A stretch of 12,864 bases of DNA from Burkholderiales bacterium. GTDB lineage: Bacteria > Pseudomonadota > Gammaproteobacteria > Burkholderiales > CAIKXV01. The translations under genes and the position numbers were made by a program. Positions 1 to 6,886 of this stretch are shown piece after piece (positions within the stretch are counted from its first letter, which is position 1; every line of letters begins with the position of its first letter). A model generated the notes under the pieces. The model had not been told where the DNA came from. It saw only the letters and a list, made by a program, of their open reading frames with translations, and ran no database searches. The stretch covers positions 1 through 12,864 of the forward strand of contig JACMMK010000323.1 in NCBI GenBank assembly GCA_014379045.1. The letters run 5' to 3'.

Positions 1-1757
1 CCTTCGAGATACAGATCGGCGGGAAACGACGTGTCGGCTTCATGCGAGCCGACCGGTGCACGGCCCTGCGCACTGGAACGCGTGTGCGGACCGCCGATGA
101 CCGTCTGGTGCGTGGTCCCGGAATCGAACCAGACATCGAGCGTGTCCTTGATCTTTTCGTAGTACGCGACGTCGGCGCCGATCAGTGCGGCCGGGTCGAG
201 CCGCTGCCAGGCCTCGATGCCGCCCTGCGCGACCGCGCGCGCGACCTGTTCGACGAGTTCGAGCGTGCGCGGATGCAGCGCGCCGGTCTCGCGGTGCACG
301 AAGAACGGCATCGGTGTGCCCCACTGGCGCTGGCGCGACAGCGTCCAGTCGGGCCGATTGGCGATCATCGCGTGCAGACGGGCCTTGCCCCAGGCGGGAA
401 AGAACTCGGTGGCTTCGATGCCGCGCAGCGCGGTCACGCGCAACGCCTCGGTGGGCCGCACACCGGCGAAGCCGGGCGGGTCGTCCAGCGCGACGAACCA
501 CTGCGTCGTCGCGCGCAGGATCACCGGCGTCTTGTGGCGCCAGCAATGCATGTAGCTGTGCAGATGCCTGCGGTCTTCGTGGAACAGCGCGCCGCGCTCA
601 CGCAACGTCTCGACGATCAGCGGGTTCGCCTTCCAGATCATCAGGCCGCCGAAGGTCTCCAGCGTCGACACGTACTTGCCGTCGCCCATCACCGGCGTGA
701 GGATCTCGTCGTCCTTCATGCCGTAGCGCCGGCACGAGGCGAAGTCCTCGACGCCGTAGGCGGGCGCCGAATGCACGATGCCGGTGCCCGCTTCGAGCGT
801 CACGTACTCGGCCAGGTACACCGGCGCGGTGCGCGCGATGAACGGATGGGCAAACGCGATGCGTTCGAGCTTCGCGCCTTCGCAGGTCGCAAGCCGGCGA
901 CCCGCGAGTCCATAGCGGGTGAGACACGCCTCGACCAGTTCCGCCGCGAGGATCAGCAATCCGCGTTCGGTGTCGACCAGCGCATACGCGAACTCGGGAT
1001 GCACGTTCAGCGCCTGGTTCGACGGCAGCGTCCACGGCGTCGTGGTCCAGATCACGATATGGCCGACCTTGTCGGGCAACGTCGCCAGTCCGAAGGCGTG
1101 CGCGAGTTTCTCGCGTTCGACGAACGGAAAGCCGACATCGACTGCCGTATCGATACGGTCTTCGTACTCGATCTCGGCCTCGGCGAGGGCCGAGCCGCAG
1201 TCGAAACACCAGTTGACCGGCTTCAACCCGCGATAGACATAGCCCTTTTCGAGCAATACCCCGAGTGCGCGGATTTCCTCGGCCTCGTTCTGCGGCGTCA
1301 TCGTCGTGTACGGACGATCCCAGTCGCCGAACACCCCAAGCCGGATGAAATCGTTCTTCTGCCGCGCGATCTGTTCGGTCGCGTAAGCGCGCGCGAGGCG
1401 CTGCGTCTCTTCGGTCGGCAGATTCTTGCCATGCGTCTTCTCGATCTGCACCTCGATCGGCATGCCGTGGCAGTCCCACCCTGGCACATAGGGCGCGTCG
1501 AAGCCTGCGAGCGTGCGGCTCTTCACGACGATGTCCTTCAGCACCTTGTTGACCGCGTGTCCGATGTGGATGTCGCCGTTCGCATAGGGCGGCCCGTCGT
1601 GCAGCGTGAACCGCGGACGCCCGCGGCTCGCTTCGCGGATCCGCGCGTACAGCCCCCGCGCCTGCCAATCGGCGAGCATCGTCGGCTCGCGTCGGGCGAG
1701 ATCTCCGCGCATCGCGAATGCGGTGTCGGGCAGGTTCAGGGTCTTCTTGTAGTCCAT
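1..1757 (-). CDS. ileS: Isoleucyl-tRNA synthetase, N-terminal ~585 residues (3' end beyond left edge)
   Basis: Class I aminoacyl-tRNA synthetase that charges tRNA-Ile with isoleucine in the cytoplasm and edits mischarged valine. The frame is open from an ATG at 1757 to the left edge, with no stop and consistent phase at both ends. The protein begins MDYKKTLNL. It has the class I ATP-binding signature PYANGDIHIGH at residues 57-67 (HIGH at 64-67), the isoleucine-pocket segment GWDCHGMPIE, CP1 editing-domain motifs (IWTTTPWTLPSNQAL, then GTGIVHSAPAYGVEDF), and WFDSGTTH followed by FPADLYLEG near the edge. The KMSKS loop and the anticodon-binding and zinc domains lie outside the window. It starts 7 nt after the ribF stop, with GGCGAG just before the ATG, so the two genes are almost certainly co-transcribed. 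In many proteobacteria lspA follows. Compared with recalled orthologues, about 13 extra residues lie between WFDSGTTH and FPADLYLEG. Identity is very secure. Confidence 0.97.
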   Translation of the reverse strand, partial: MDYKKTLNLPDTAFAMRGDLARREPTMLADWQARGLYARIREASRGRPRFTLHDGPPYANGDIHIGHAVNKVLKDIVVKSRTLAGFDAPYVPGWDCHGMPIEVQIEKTHGKNLPTEETQRLARAYATEQIARQKNDFIRLGVFGDWDRPYTTMTPQNEAEEIRALGVLLEKGYVYRGLKPVNWCFDCGSALAEAEIEYEDRIDTAVDVGFPFVEREKLAHAFGLATLPDKVGHIVIWTTTPWTLPSNQALNVHPEFAYALVDTERGLLILAAELVEACLTRYGLAGRRLATCEGAKLERIAFAHPFIARTAPVYLAEYVTLEAGTGIVHSAPAYGVEDFASCRRYGMKDDEILTPVMGDGKYVSTLETFGGLMIWKANPLIVETLRERGALFHEDRRHLHSYMHCWRHKTPVILRATTQWFVALDDPPGFAGVRPTEALRVTALRGIEATEFFPAWGKARLHAMIANRPDWTLSRQRQWGTPMPFFVHRETGALHPRTLELVEQVARAVAQGGIEAWQRLDPAALIGADVAYYEKIKDTLDVWFDSGTTHQTVIGGPHTRSSAQGRAPVGSHEADTSFPADLYLE

Positions 1758-1764
1758 CTCGCCA

Positions 1765-2754
1765 TCACAATGTCGCACCCGGCGCGACCGCACCGAGCCA
1801 GGCACGCGCCTGAGCGCAATCGATCTCGATCTGCCGCACCAGCGCCGGCAGCCCGTCGTACTTCGCTTCGTCCCGCAGTTTGTGCAGGAACTCGACCCGC
1901 ACCCGCGCGCCGTACACGTCGCGATCGAAATCGAACACGTGCACTTCGAGCGTCGTGCGCCCGTTGGCCTTGACCGTCGGCCGCACGCCGACGCTCGCCA
2001 CCGCGGCCAGGGCCGCTTCGGCGAGCCCGTACACGCGCACCGCAAAGATACCCGTAACCGGCAGGCGCGCGCGCGGCACCCACACATTCGCCGTCGGAAA
2101 GCCGAGTTCGCGCCCGAGCTTGTCGCCGTGTACGACACGTCCGCTGAGCGCGAACGGCGCACCCAACAGCTTCTGCGCGAGTGTCATGTCGCCGGCCGCG
2201 AGCGCGTCGCGCACCGCCGTGCTCGATACGCGCAGGCCGTCGACCCGATAGCTCGACAGGCTTTCGAGTTCAAAACCCACCGCCGCCGGCCCGCGGGCGG
2301 AGGGCGACGTCGAAACGCGTGTCGACGGCAGCGCGGCCGCACGCAAGGTCTCCACATCACCCGCGCGCCGGGCGCCGAAGCGGAAGTCGTCCCCGATCAG
2401 GATCCAACGCGCCGCCAACCCCTGGACCAGCACCCGACTGATGAATTCGTCGGGCAGCATCTGCGCCAGGTGGTAGTCGAACCGGCAGACATGCACTTCA
2501 TCGACGCCGCACGCTTCCAGCAGACGCAACTTGTCGCGCAAGCCGGTCAGACGGACCGGCGCGCGGTCGGGCGCGAAGAACTCGCGCGGATGGGGCTCGA
2601 ACGTCATCACCGCCGCGGGCAGCCCACGCGCGCTTGCCGCGGCGCGTAAGCGGCGCAGCATTTCGCGATGGCCACGGTGTACGCCATCGAAGTTGCCGAT
2701 GGTCAGCGCAACGGGGTGCGCGGCGGTCTGGGGGACGGTGCGGTAGACATGCAT
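1765..2754 (-). CDS. ribF: Bifunctional riboflavin kinase / FAD synthetase RibF
   Basis: Phosphorylates riboflavin to FMN and adenylylates FMN to FAD. The 329-residue protein has the expected two domains. The N-terminal adenylyltransferase domain has GNFDGVHRGH at residues 20-29 (HRGH nucleotide-binding motif), GDDFRFG at 121-127 and RVSSTAVR at 175-182. The C-terminal flavokinase domain has GFPTAN at 218-223 and a likely catalytic Glu at 270 (TLEVHVFDFD). I chose the ATG at 2754 (MHVYRTVP) because family members begin a few residues before the first strand. An in-frame TTG at 2805 would add 17 unrelated residues and lies upstream of the best -10 box. No strong Shine-Dalgarno sequence precedes the ATG. 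Residues about 141-160, Ser/Pro/Ala-rich, look like an insertion relative to recalled orthologues. It leads the ribF-ileS operon. Confidence 0.96.
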   Translation of the reverse strand: MHVYRTVPQTAAHPVALTIGNFDGVHRGHREMLRRLRAAASARGLPAAVMTFEPHPREFFAPDRAPVRLTGLRDKLRLLEACGVDEVHVCRFDYHLAQMLPDEFISRVLVQGLAARWILIGDDFRFGARRAGDVETLRAAALPSTRVSTSPSARGPAAVGFELESLSSYRVDGLRVSSTAVRDALAAGDMTLAQKLLGAPFALSGRVVHGDKLGRELGFPTANVWVPRARLPVTGIFAVRVYGLAEAALAAVASVGVRPTVKANGRTTLEVHVFDFDRDVYGARVRVEFLHKLRDEAKYDGLPALVRQIEIDCAQARAWLGAVAPGATL

Positions 2755-2771
2755 GGGAAGTAAGCCACTGA

Positions 2772-2777
2772 ATTCTA
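2772..2777 (-). promoter_or_regulatory. Candidate -10 box for ribF-ileS
   Basis: On the minus strand this reads TAGAAT, five of six matches to the sigma-70 -10 consensus. Transcription would start about 10 nt before the ATG at 2754, giving a very short leader. No convincing -35 box stands at 16-18 bp upstream, where the sequence is GC-only. The call rests on the -10 alone and on its position in the ribF/decarboxylase divergent intergenic region. Confidence 0.35.
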
Positions 2778-2920
2778 GCCGGTTTCGACGTTCGCCCGCG
2801 GCCAAAGGGGGCCCGACAGGCCAATTGCAGAAAGTTCCTCGGCACGGCAGTTGACAGGCGCTGTCTGAGTTACGCCACGATCGCCTCAGCGCTCCGCGGA
2901 TTCGGTAGTTTGTTCACGAA

Positions 2921-2934
2921 AATCGCATGCGATT
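2921..2934. promoter_or_regulatory. Perfect 14-bp palindrome, possible operator upstream of malonyl-CoA decarboxylase
   Basis: AATCGCATGCGATT is identical to its own reverse complement over 14 bases. It lies about 40 bp upstream of the decarboxylase ATG and about 165 bp upstream of ribF. Its size and symmetry suit a dimeric helix-turn-helix repressor, and its position suits control of the decarboxylase gene. No regulator gene is in the window and I do not recognise the sequence as a known operator. I see no good sigma-70 boxes around it (TTGTTC at 2910-2915 lacks a matching -10), so the operator role is inference. Confidence 0.35.
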
Positions 2935-2973
2935 CGGGTAGGCTTTCATCTACTCCTTTTCCTGACCCGTCCA

Positions 2974-4440
2974 ATGGCTGCGTCTGCTTCGGCGCCGGTT
3001 CCGGCCCCTGCTTCCGTCACCCCGTCCGAGTTCACGGTGCCCGACCGTCCGGAGGACGGACTGCTGTCGTCGAGCCTGCGTCGCGTGCGCTCGATCTGGT
3101 CGCTCCTCTCGGGCGATGACAAGACCCAGGCGGGCACGGCCGGGATGAGCCGGCGCGCGCTCGACAAGGTGCGCGAAACGTTGAATGAATGCGCGATCGA
3201 GCGCGGCGGCGAGGCCTCGGCCCGCACGCGGGCGGCGCAGATGGGTGATGCGTATCTTCGCCTCGACCCGGCGAGCCGGCTCGACGTGCTGAAGCTGCTG
3301 GGCACCGAGTTCGGGGCCGACCCGGTACGCACGGCGGCGGCGATCGCCACGTATCAGCGCGCCCTGGGCACGGCTGCGCAACCGCTGGCAGAAGTCGAAC
3401 TACGCGAAGCCGTGCGTACCCGGCGCAACGTGATCCTGCGCCAGTTCAATGCGCTGCCATCGGGTACCAAGTTCCTGGTCGATCTGCGCGAGCACGTGCT
3501 GAAGTATCTGCCGCGGGAGCCGTCGCTGGCCGCGCTCGATCGCGACCTCGAACTGCTGCTGCAGAGCTGGTTCGACGTGGGCTTTCTGTCTCTCGAGCGG
3601 ATCACCTGGGATTCGCCCGCGTCGCTGCTCGAGAAGCTGATCGCGTACGAGGCCGTACATGAAATCCAGTCATGGAACGACCTGCGCAACCGGCTCGACT
3701 CCGATCGTCGCTGCTATGCGTTCTTTCATCCGCGCATGCCGCTCGAGCCGCTGATTTTCGTCGAAGTGGCGTTGACGCACGGTCTGTCGGACAACGTTCA
3801 GGTCCTGCTCGACGAGACTAAGCGCAAGTTCGACCTGCGCGAAGCCGACACCGCGATGTTCTATTCGATCTCTAACACCCAGGTCGGGCTGCGCGGCGTG
3901 AGCTTCGGCAACTTCCTGATCAAGCGCGTGGTCTCGGCGCTCCAGCGCGACATGCCGCAGTTGAAGCAGTTCTCGACGCTGTCGCCGGTGCCGGCGTTTC
4001 GTTCGTGGCTGAAGCGTGCCGACGATGCTGCCGTGCTCACCGGCGCCCGTGAACGCGAACTGAAGAGCTTCGAAGCGGCGTTCCACGAGCCGCTCGGCGC
4101 CGCAGCCTTGAACCGCGCGATCGACCTCGCGGCGCGGGCGCACGGGTCGGTTCTCGCCGAGTTGCTCAAGCCGATCGTATTGCGTATCGTCGCACATTAT
4201 CTTACCACGGCCAGGTCGTCCGACCGCCCGCACTGCCCGGTAGCCCGCTTTCATCTGTCGAACGGGGCGCGGCTCGAGCGCCTCAACTGGCTCGCGGACA
4301 CGTCGGCGAAGGGCATCGCACAGTCTTCAGGCGTGATGGTGAATTATCTGTACCGGCTGCCGCACATCGACGATAACCACGAACGCTTTGCGCGCGAGGG
4401 CCTGGTGGTCACGTCGAGCGAAGTGCGCCGCCTGCTCTGA
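2974..4440 (+). CDS. Malonyl-CoA decarboxylase
   Basis: Converts malonyl-CoA to acetyl-CoA and CO2, lowering the malonyl-CoA pool or completing malonate breakdown. The protein has 488 residues. The N-terminal helical domain spans roughly residues 60-240 and includes GTKFLVDLREHVL. The C-terminal GNAT-like catalytic domain follows, with FFHPRMPLEPLIFVEVAL, then FYSISNTQVGLRGVSFGNFL carrying Ser298 and Ser300. One of these serines should be the catalytic serine of the YSIS motif. Near the end, ARFHLSNGARLERLNWLAD has His427, equivalent by motif to the catalytic histidine of the human enzyme. The ATG at 2974 gives MAASASAP, a low-complexity Ala/Pro/Ser start. No Shine-Dalgarno is visible, so the start is less sure than the family. 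It stands alone: no malonyl-CoA synthetase or transporter gene adjoins it. It converges on murJ with only 27 nt between the stops. Confidence 0.93.
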   Translation: MAASASAPVPAPASVTPSEFTVPDRPEDGLLSSSLRRVRSIWSLLSGDDKTQAGTAGMSRRALDKVRETLNECAIERGGEASARTRAAQMGDAYLRLDPASRLDVLKLLGTEFGADPVRTAAAIATYQRALGTAAQPLAEVELREAVRTRRNVILRQFNALPSGTKFLVDLREHVLKYLPREPSLAALDRDLELLLQSWFDVGFLSLERITWDSPASLLEKLIAYEAVHEIQSWNDLRNRLDSDRRCYAFFHPRMPLEPLIFVEVALTHGLSDNVQVLLDETKRKFDLREADTAMFYSISNTQVGLRGVSFGNFLIKRVVSALQRDMPQLKQFSTLSPVPAFRSWLKRADDAAVLTGARERELKSFEAAFHEPLGAAALNRAIDLAARAHGSVLAELLKPIVLRIVAHYLTTARSSDRPHCPVARFHLSNGARLERLNWLADTSAKGIAQSSGVMVNYLYRLPHIDDNHERFAREGLVVTSSEVRRLL

Positions 4441-4467
4441 CGCAGTTCAACGCGCCCCCGCAGGGCA

Positions 4468-6006
4468 TCAAGAGACAGCGCGTCGTGAGAAATCGCGCAA
4501 CCGGAAGCCGAGCAGCGCGAGGGTCGTGAAGTAAACCGTGGCTCCGATCGCGCATACCACGGCGAGCCGACCCGCCCGTTCGAAGCCCTGCCAGACGAGC
4601 CAGGGCGCGGACGGCCCTGCGGCCCACCACAATGCGCCCGCCATCAGCGCGAGCGCGAGCCCGATCTTGGCGATGAACTGCGCCCATCCGGGCTGCGGCA
4701 GGTAGGCGCCGATGCGGCGCAGCCCGAGCCACAGCAACAGGGCGTTCAGGCATGCACCCAGCGCGATGGCCAGCGCCAGTCCCGCGTGCGCGAGCGGCTG
4801 CACGAGCAGCAGATTCATCGCCTGCGTCGCCGCTAGCGTGATCAGCGCAATCTTCACCGGCGTGCGTACGTCCTGCCTCGCGTAGAAGCCCGGCGCGAGC
4901 ACTTTTACCGCGATCAGGCCGACCAGGCCCACGCTATACGCGAGCAACGCGCTGCGCGTCATCGCGACATCATTGGCATCGAACGCGCCATGGTGGAACA
5001 GCGTCGCGACGAGCGGCACCGATAACACCGCGAGCGCCACCGCCGCCGGCGCGGACAGCATCAACGTCATGCGCAGCCCCCAATCGAGCAGCTTGCTGTA
5101 TTCCTCGCTCGTGCGATCGGCATGGCTTTTCGCAAGACTGGGCAGCAGGATGGTGCCGAGCGCGACGCCCAGCAGGCCGGTGGGGAACTCCATCAGCCGA
5201 TCGGCGTAATACAGCCAGGAAACACTGCCGCTCACCAGAAAAGACGCGAAGATCGTGTTGATCAACAAGCTCAACTGGGCGACAGAGACGCCGAAGAGCG
5301 CCGGCCCCATCTGTCGCAGCACGCGGCGCACCCCTTCGTCGCCGGTGCCCCAGCGCGGGCGCGGCAGCATCCGCAACCGGCGCAGGAACGGCAGCAGGAA
5401 CGCGAGTTGAAGCATGCCGCCGACGAACACCGCCCACGCGAGGGCTTTCACCGGTGGATCGAACCAGGGCGCAAACCAGAGCGCGAACGCGATGAACGAC
5501 ACGTTGAGCAGTGCCGGCGCGAGCGCCGGCGCGGAAAACCGACTGTAGGTGTTGAGGATGCCCGCCGCGAGCGCGGTCAGCGAAATGAACAGGATGTACG
5601 GGAACGTGATCCGCAGCAGGTCGACGGTCAGCGCGAATTTCTCCGCGTTCGCGGAGAAGCCCGGCGCCGACAGCCAGACGATCGCCGGTGCGGCAACGAT
5701 GCCGAGCGCGGTCACGACGACGAGCGCAACGCCGAGGGTGCCCGCGACATGGTCGACGAGTGCACGCGTCTGCGCCTCGCCGCGGCGGTTCCGGTACTCG
5801 GCGAGGATCGGCACGAACGCCTGCGCAAACGCGCCTTCGGCGAACACGCGGCGCAACAGGTTCGGCAGTTTGAACGCCACGAAGAACGCGTCGGTCGCCA
5901 CACCGGCGCCGAAGATGCGGGCGATCAGCAGATCACGGACCAACCCCAGGACGCGCGAGACGAGCGTCATGCTGCTGACTGCACCAAGTGCGCGCAGCAG
6001 GTTCAC
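4468..6006 (-). CDS. murJ: Lipid II flippase MurJ (MviN family)
   Basis: Integral inner-membrane protein of the MOP superfamily that moves undecaprenyl-linked peptidoglycan precursor (lipid II) across the cytoplasmic membrane. The 512 residues form repeated hydrophobic stretches, consistent with the family's 14 helices. The N terminus closely follows E. coli MurJ, including SRVLGLVRD with Arg18, Arg24 and Asp25, TDAFFVAFKLPNLLRR with Asp39 and Arg52-Arg53, and FAEGAFAQAFVPILAEY. SVSWLYYADRLMEFP is present mid-protein and carries the conserved cavity arginine. The start is GTG at 6006, which gives the standard MNLLRALGAVSSM N terminus; its Shine-Dalgarno is poor. It diverges from rpsT, and the two share a 248-bp promoter region. 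A GC-rich inverted repeat at about 5513-5530 is explained by Ala/Pro coding. Confidence 0.97.
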   Translation of the reverse strand: MNLLRALGAVSSMTLVSRVLGLVRDLLIARIFGAGVATDAFFVAFKLPNLLRRVFAEGAFAQAFVPILAEYRNRRGEAQTRALVDHVAGTLGVALVVVTALGIVAAPAIVWLSAPGFSANAEKFALTVDLLRITFPYILFISLTALAAGILNTYSRFSAPALAPALLNVSFIAFALWFAPWFDPPVKALAWAVFVGGMLQLAFLLPFLRRLRMLPRPRWGTGDEGVRRVLRQMGPALFGVSVAQLSLLINTIFASFLVSGSVSWLYYADRLMEFPTGLLGVALGTILLPSLAKSHADRTSEEYSKLLDWGLRMTLMLSAPAAVALAVLSVPLVATLFHHGAFDANDVAMTRSALLAYSVGLVGLIAVKVLAPGFYARQDVRTPVKIALITLAATQAMNLLLVQPLAHAGLALAIALGACLNALLLWLGLRRIGAYLPQPGWAQFIAKIGLALALMAGALWWAAGPSAPWLVWQGFERAGRLAVVCAIGATVYFTTLALLGFRLRDFSRRAVS

Positions 6007-6060
6007 GGCCGGCAGCCCGTGGGTCTGCGGGTCTTTCCGCCGCGAAATGACCCTGCAGGC

Positions 6061-6089
6061 TTGAAAGTTCGGGCATATCCCCGTACTAT
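6061..6089 (+). promoter_or_regulatory. Sigma-70 promoter for rpsT
   Basis: TTGAAA at 6061-6066 (5/6 to the -35 consensus) and TACTAT at 6084-6089 (4/6 to the -10 consensus, with the key first TA and final T) are separated by exactly 17 bp. Transcription would begin near 6096, leaving a leader of about 160 nt before the UUG start of S20. This is the best-formed promoter in the window. It is inferred from sequence only. Confidence 0.6.
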
Positions 6090-6103
6090 CGACGGCTTTT
6101 CAA
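6074..6103 (-). promoter_or_regulatory. Candidate divergent promoter for murJ overlapping the rpsT promoter
   Basis: On the minus strand, TTGAAA (6103-6098) is followed after 18 bp by GATATG (6079-6074), a weak -10 with three of six matches. The two TTGAAA boxes form a 7-bp inverted repeat (CTTGAAA at 6060-6066, TTTCAAG at 6098-6104) enclosing both -10 elements. If both promoters are real they are face-to-face and could not be occupied by two polymerases at once. The -35 is good and the -10 is poor, so confidence is low. Confidence 0.3.
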
Positions 6104-6254
6104 GATGCCGGCCAGCCCGCCTAGAACGGGGTGATTTCGCGGCATTCGCATGGCTGTACGCACTATGGTCGATGGTGCCATCCGCTAGACCGACTGCATG
6201 CGCTGCCCTGGCTGCAAACAGACCGATCCCCCAACCGTTCCTCAGAGATACATC

Positions 6255-6518
6255 TTGGCCAATTCCGCTCAAGCCCGTAAACGCGCCCGTCAAGCCGACG
6301 TGCAGCGCGCGCACAACACCACGCTGCGCTCGACGCTGCGCACGGCTATCAAGAAAGTGCGCGCCGCGATCGACGCGGGCAACAAGACCGATGCACAGGC
6401 CGTGCTGCTCAGCAGTGTCGCCGTCATCGATCGCATCGCCGACAAAGGCATCATCCACAAGAACAAGGCGGCACGTCACAAGAGCCGTCTGTCGGCCGCT
6501 GTCAAAGCCATCGCCTGA
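6255..6518 (+). CDS. rpsT: 30S ribosomal protein S20
   Basis: Small basic protein that binds 16S rRNA in the body of the 30S subunit. The 87-residue product begins (M)ANSAQARKRARQ and has the Lys/Arg-rich helical pattern of bS20, with TLRTAIKKVRAAI and the conserved IIHKNKAARHKSRL segment. The true start is TTG at 6255, immediately before Ala-Asn-Ser. The frame also stays open upstream to 6198, but those 19 residues match nothing in S20. A UUG start is also used by E. coli rpsT, where poor initiation is tied to autoregulation; the same may hold here. The Shine-Dalgarno is weak (CAGAGA). A 160-nt leader follows the predicted promoter. Confidence 0.96.
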   Translation: MANSAQARKRARQADVQRAHNTTLRSTLRTAIKKVRAAIDAGNKTDAQAVLLSSVAVIDRIADKGIIHKNKAARHKSRLSAAVKAIA

Positions 6519-6578
6519 GTTGCGGTCGTGCGTGCCGCGCGACAGCGTCGGGCGCGGTGAAGACAGGGTCTGTATTGC

Positions 6579-6597
6579 GCGCGCCATCGGGGCGCGC
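6579..6597 (+). terminator. GC-rich hairpin after rpsT, possible terminator without U tract
   Basis: GCGCGCC (6579-6585) pairs perfectly with GGCGCGC (6591-6597) around a 5-nt loop, about 60 nt after the rpsT stop codon. What follows is TTCGCGG, with only two T residues, so it is not a classical intrinsic terminator. It may instead protect the 3' end of the rpsT mRNA or mark a Rho-dependent stop. Confidence 0.35.
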
Positions 6598-6740
6598 TTC
6601 GCGGACCTGGATCGAAGGGCGTTGCACACGTGCGCGAGTGTAGCAGTCGCTCGCAGACGATCGTCCCGAATGCGGCATCCGCGCTTGCAGTCAGCGGGAC
6701 GCGGGGTGAAAATCTCCGCATATGCTGTCGACCGACCAGC

Positions 6741-6763
6741 CCCGGCAGCCGCCGCTGCCCGGG
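6741..6763 (+). other. Stable hairpin in the probable argD leader
   Basis: CCCGGCAGC (6741-6749) pairs with GCTGCC plus GGG (6754-6763, one bulged C at 6760) around a CGCC loop, giving nine base pairs, mostly G-C. It sits about 125 nt before the argD start. No U tract follows, and I see no leader peptide rich in arginine codons next to it. It could be a leader structure or simply a by-product of high GC. Confidence 0.35.
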
Positions 6764-6876
6764 CCAGGGATGTCGAAGTATCGCCTGACCCTCGCGCAGT
6801 GACCGGCGCCTGTTTCGGGCGAACCCGGCCCCGCGCACGCGAGTTGCGGGTCTGTTTCTTTGTCAACCCGCCGAAC

Positions 6877-6880
6877 GGAG
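6877..6880 (+). promoter_or_regulatory. Ribosome-binding site of argD
   Basis: GGAG lies six nt before the ATG at 6887, within the accepted spacing. It decides the start in favour of 6887 (MSAYLMNTYKRLP) over the in-frame TTG at 6860, which would add nine non-conserved residues. Confidence 0.7.
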
Positions 6881-6886
6881 CGCCTG

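Larger units (their letters stand above)
6519..6886. other. 368-bp intergenic region between rpsT and argD
   Basis: No credible gene is visible on either strand; the open frames here lack ribosome-binding sites and recognisable protein features. The region holds two GC-rich hairpins (6579-6597 and 6741-6763), described separately. A weak promoter-like pair lies between them: TTGCAG at 6685-6690, 17 bp, GAAAAT at 6708-6713, with three and four matches to consensus. argD may therefore have its own promoter here, with transcription starting near 6720 and the second hairpin falling in its leader. Evidence for that is slight. Confidence 0.5.

Noticed and set aside
42..1973. Plus-strand open frame of 643 codons antisense to ileS and the end of ribF
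   Set aside because: Arg/Pro/Ala-rich translation with no domain, and it lies opposite a clearly conserved gene. High GC leaves antisense frames open.
2755..2805. Alternative TTG start of ribF at 2805
   Set aside because: It would add non-conserved residues and lies upstream of the best -10 box for this gene.
2851..2856. Perfect TTGACA -35 hexamer on the plus strand
   Set aside because: No -10-like hexamer stands 15-19 bp downstream (sequence around 2872-2880 is CGCCACG), so I do not call a promoter.
2853..2865. Short inverted repeat GACAG-GCG-CTGTC
   Set aside because: A 5-bp stem is too short to distinguish from chance, and no partner element is visible.
5513..5530. Perfect 8-bp inverted repeat GCCGGCGC-GA-GCGCCGGC
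   Set aside because: It lies within murJ, where Ala/Pro codons in a GC-rich genome produce it; there is no reason to give it a regulatory role.
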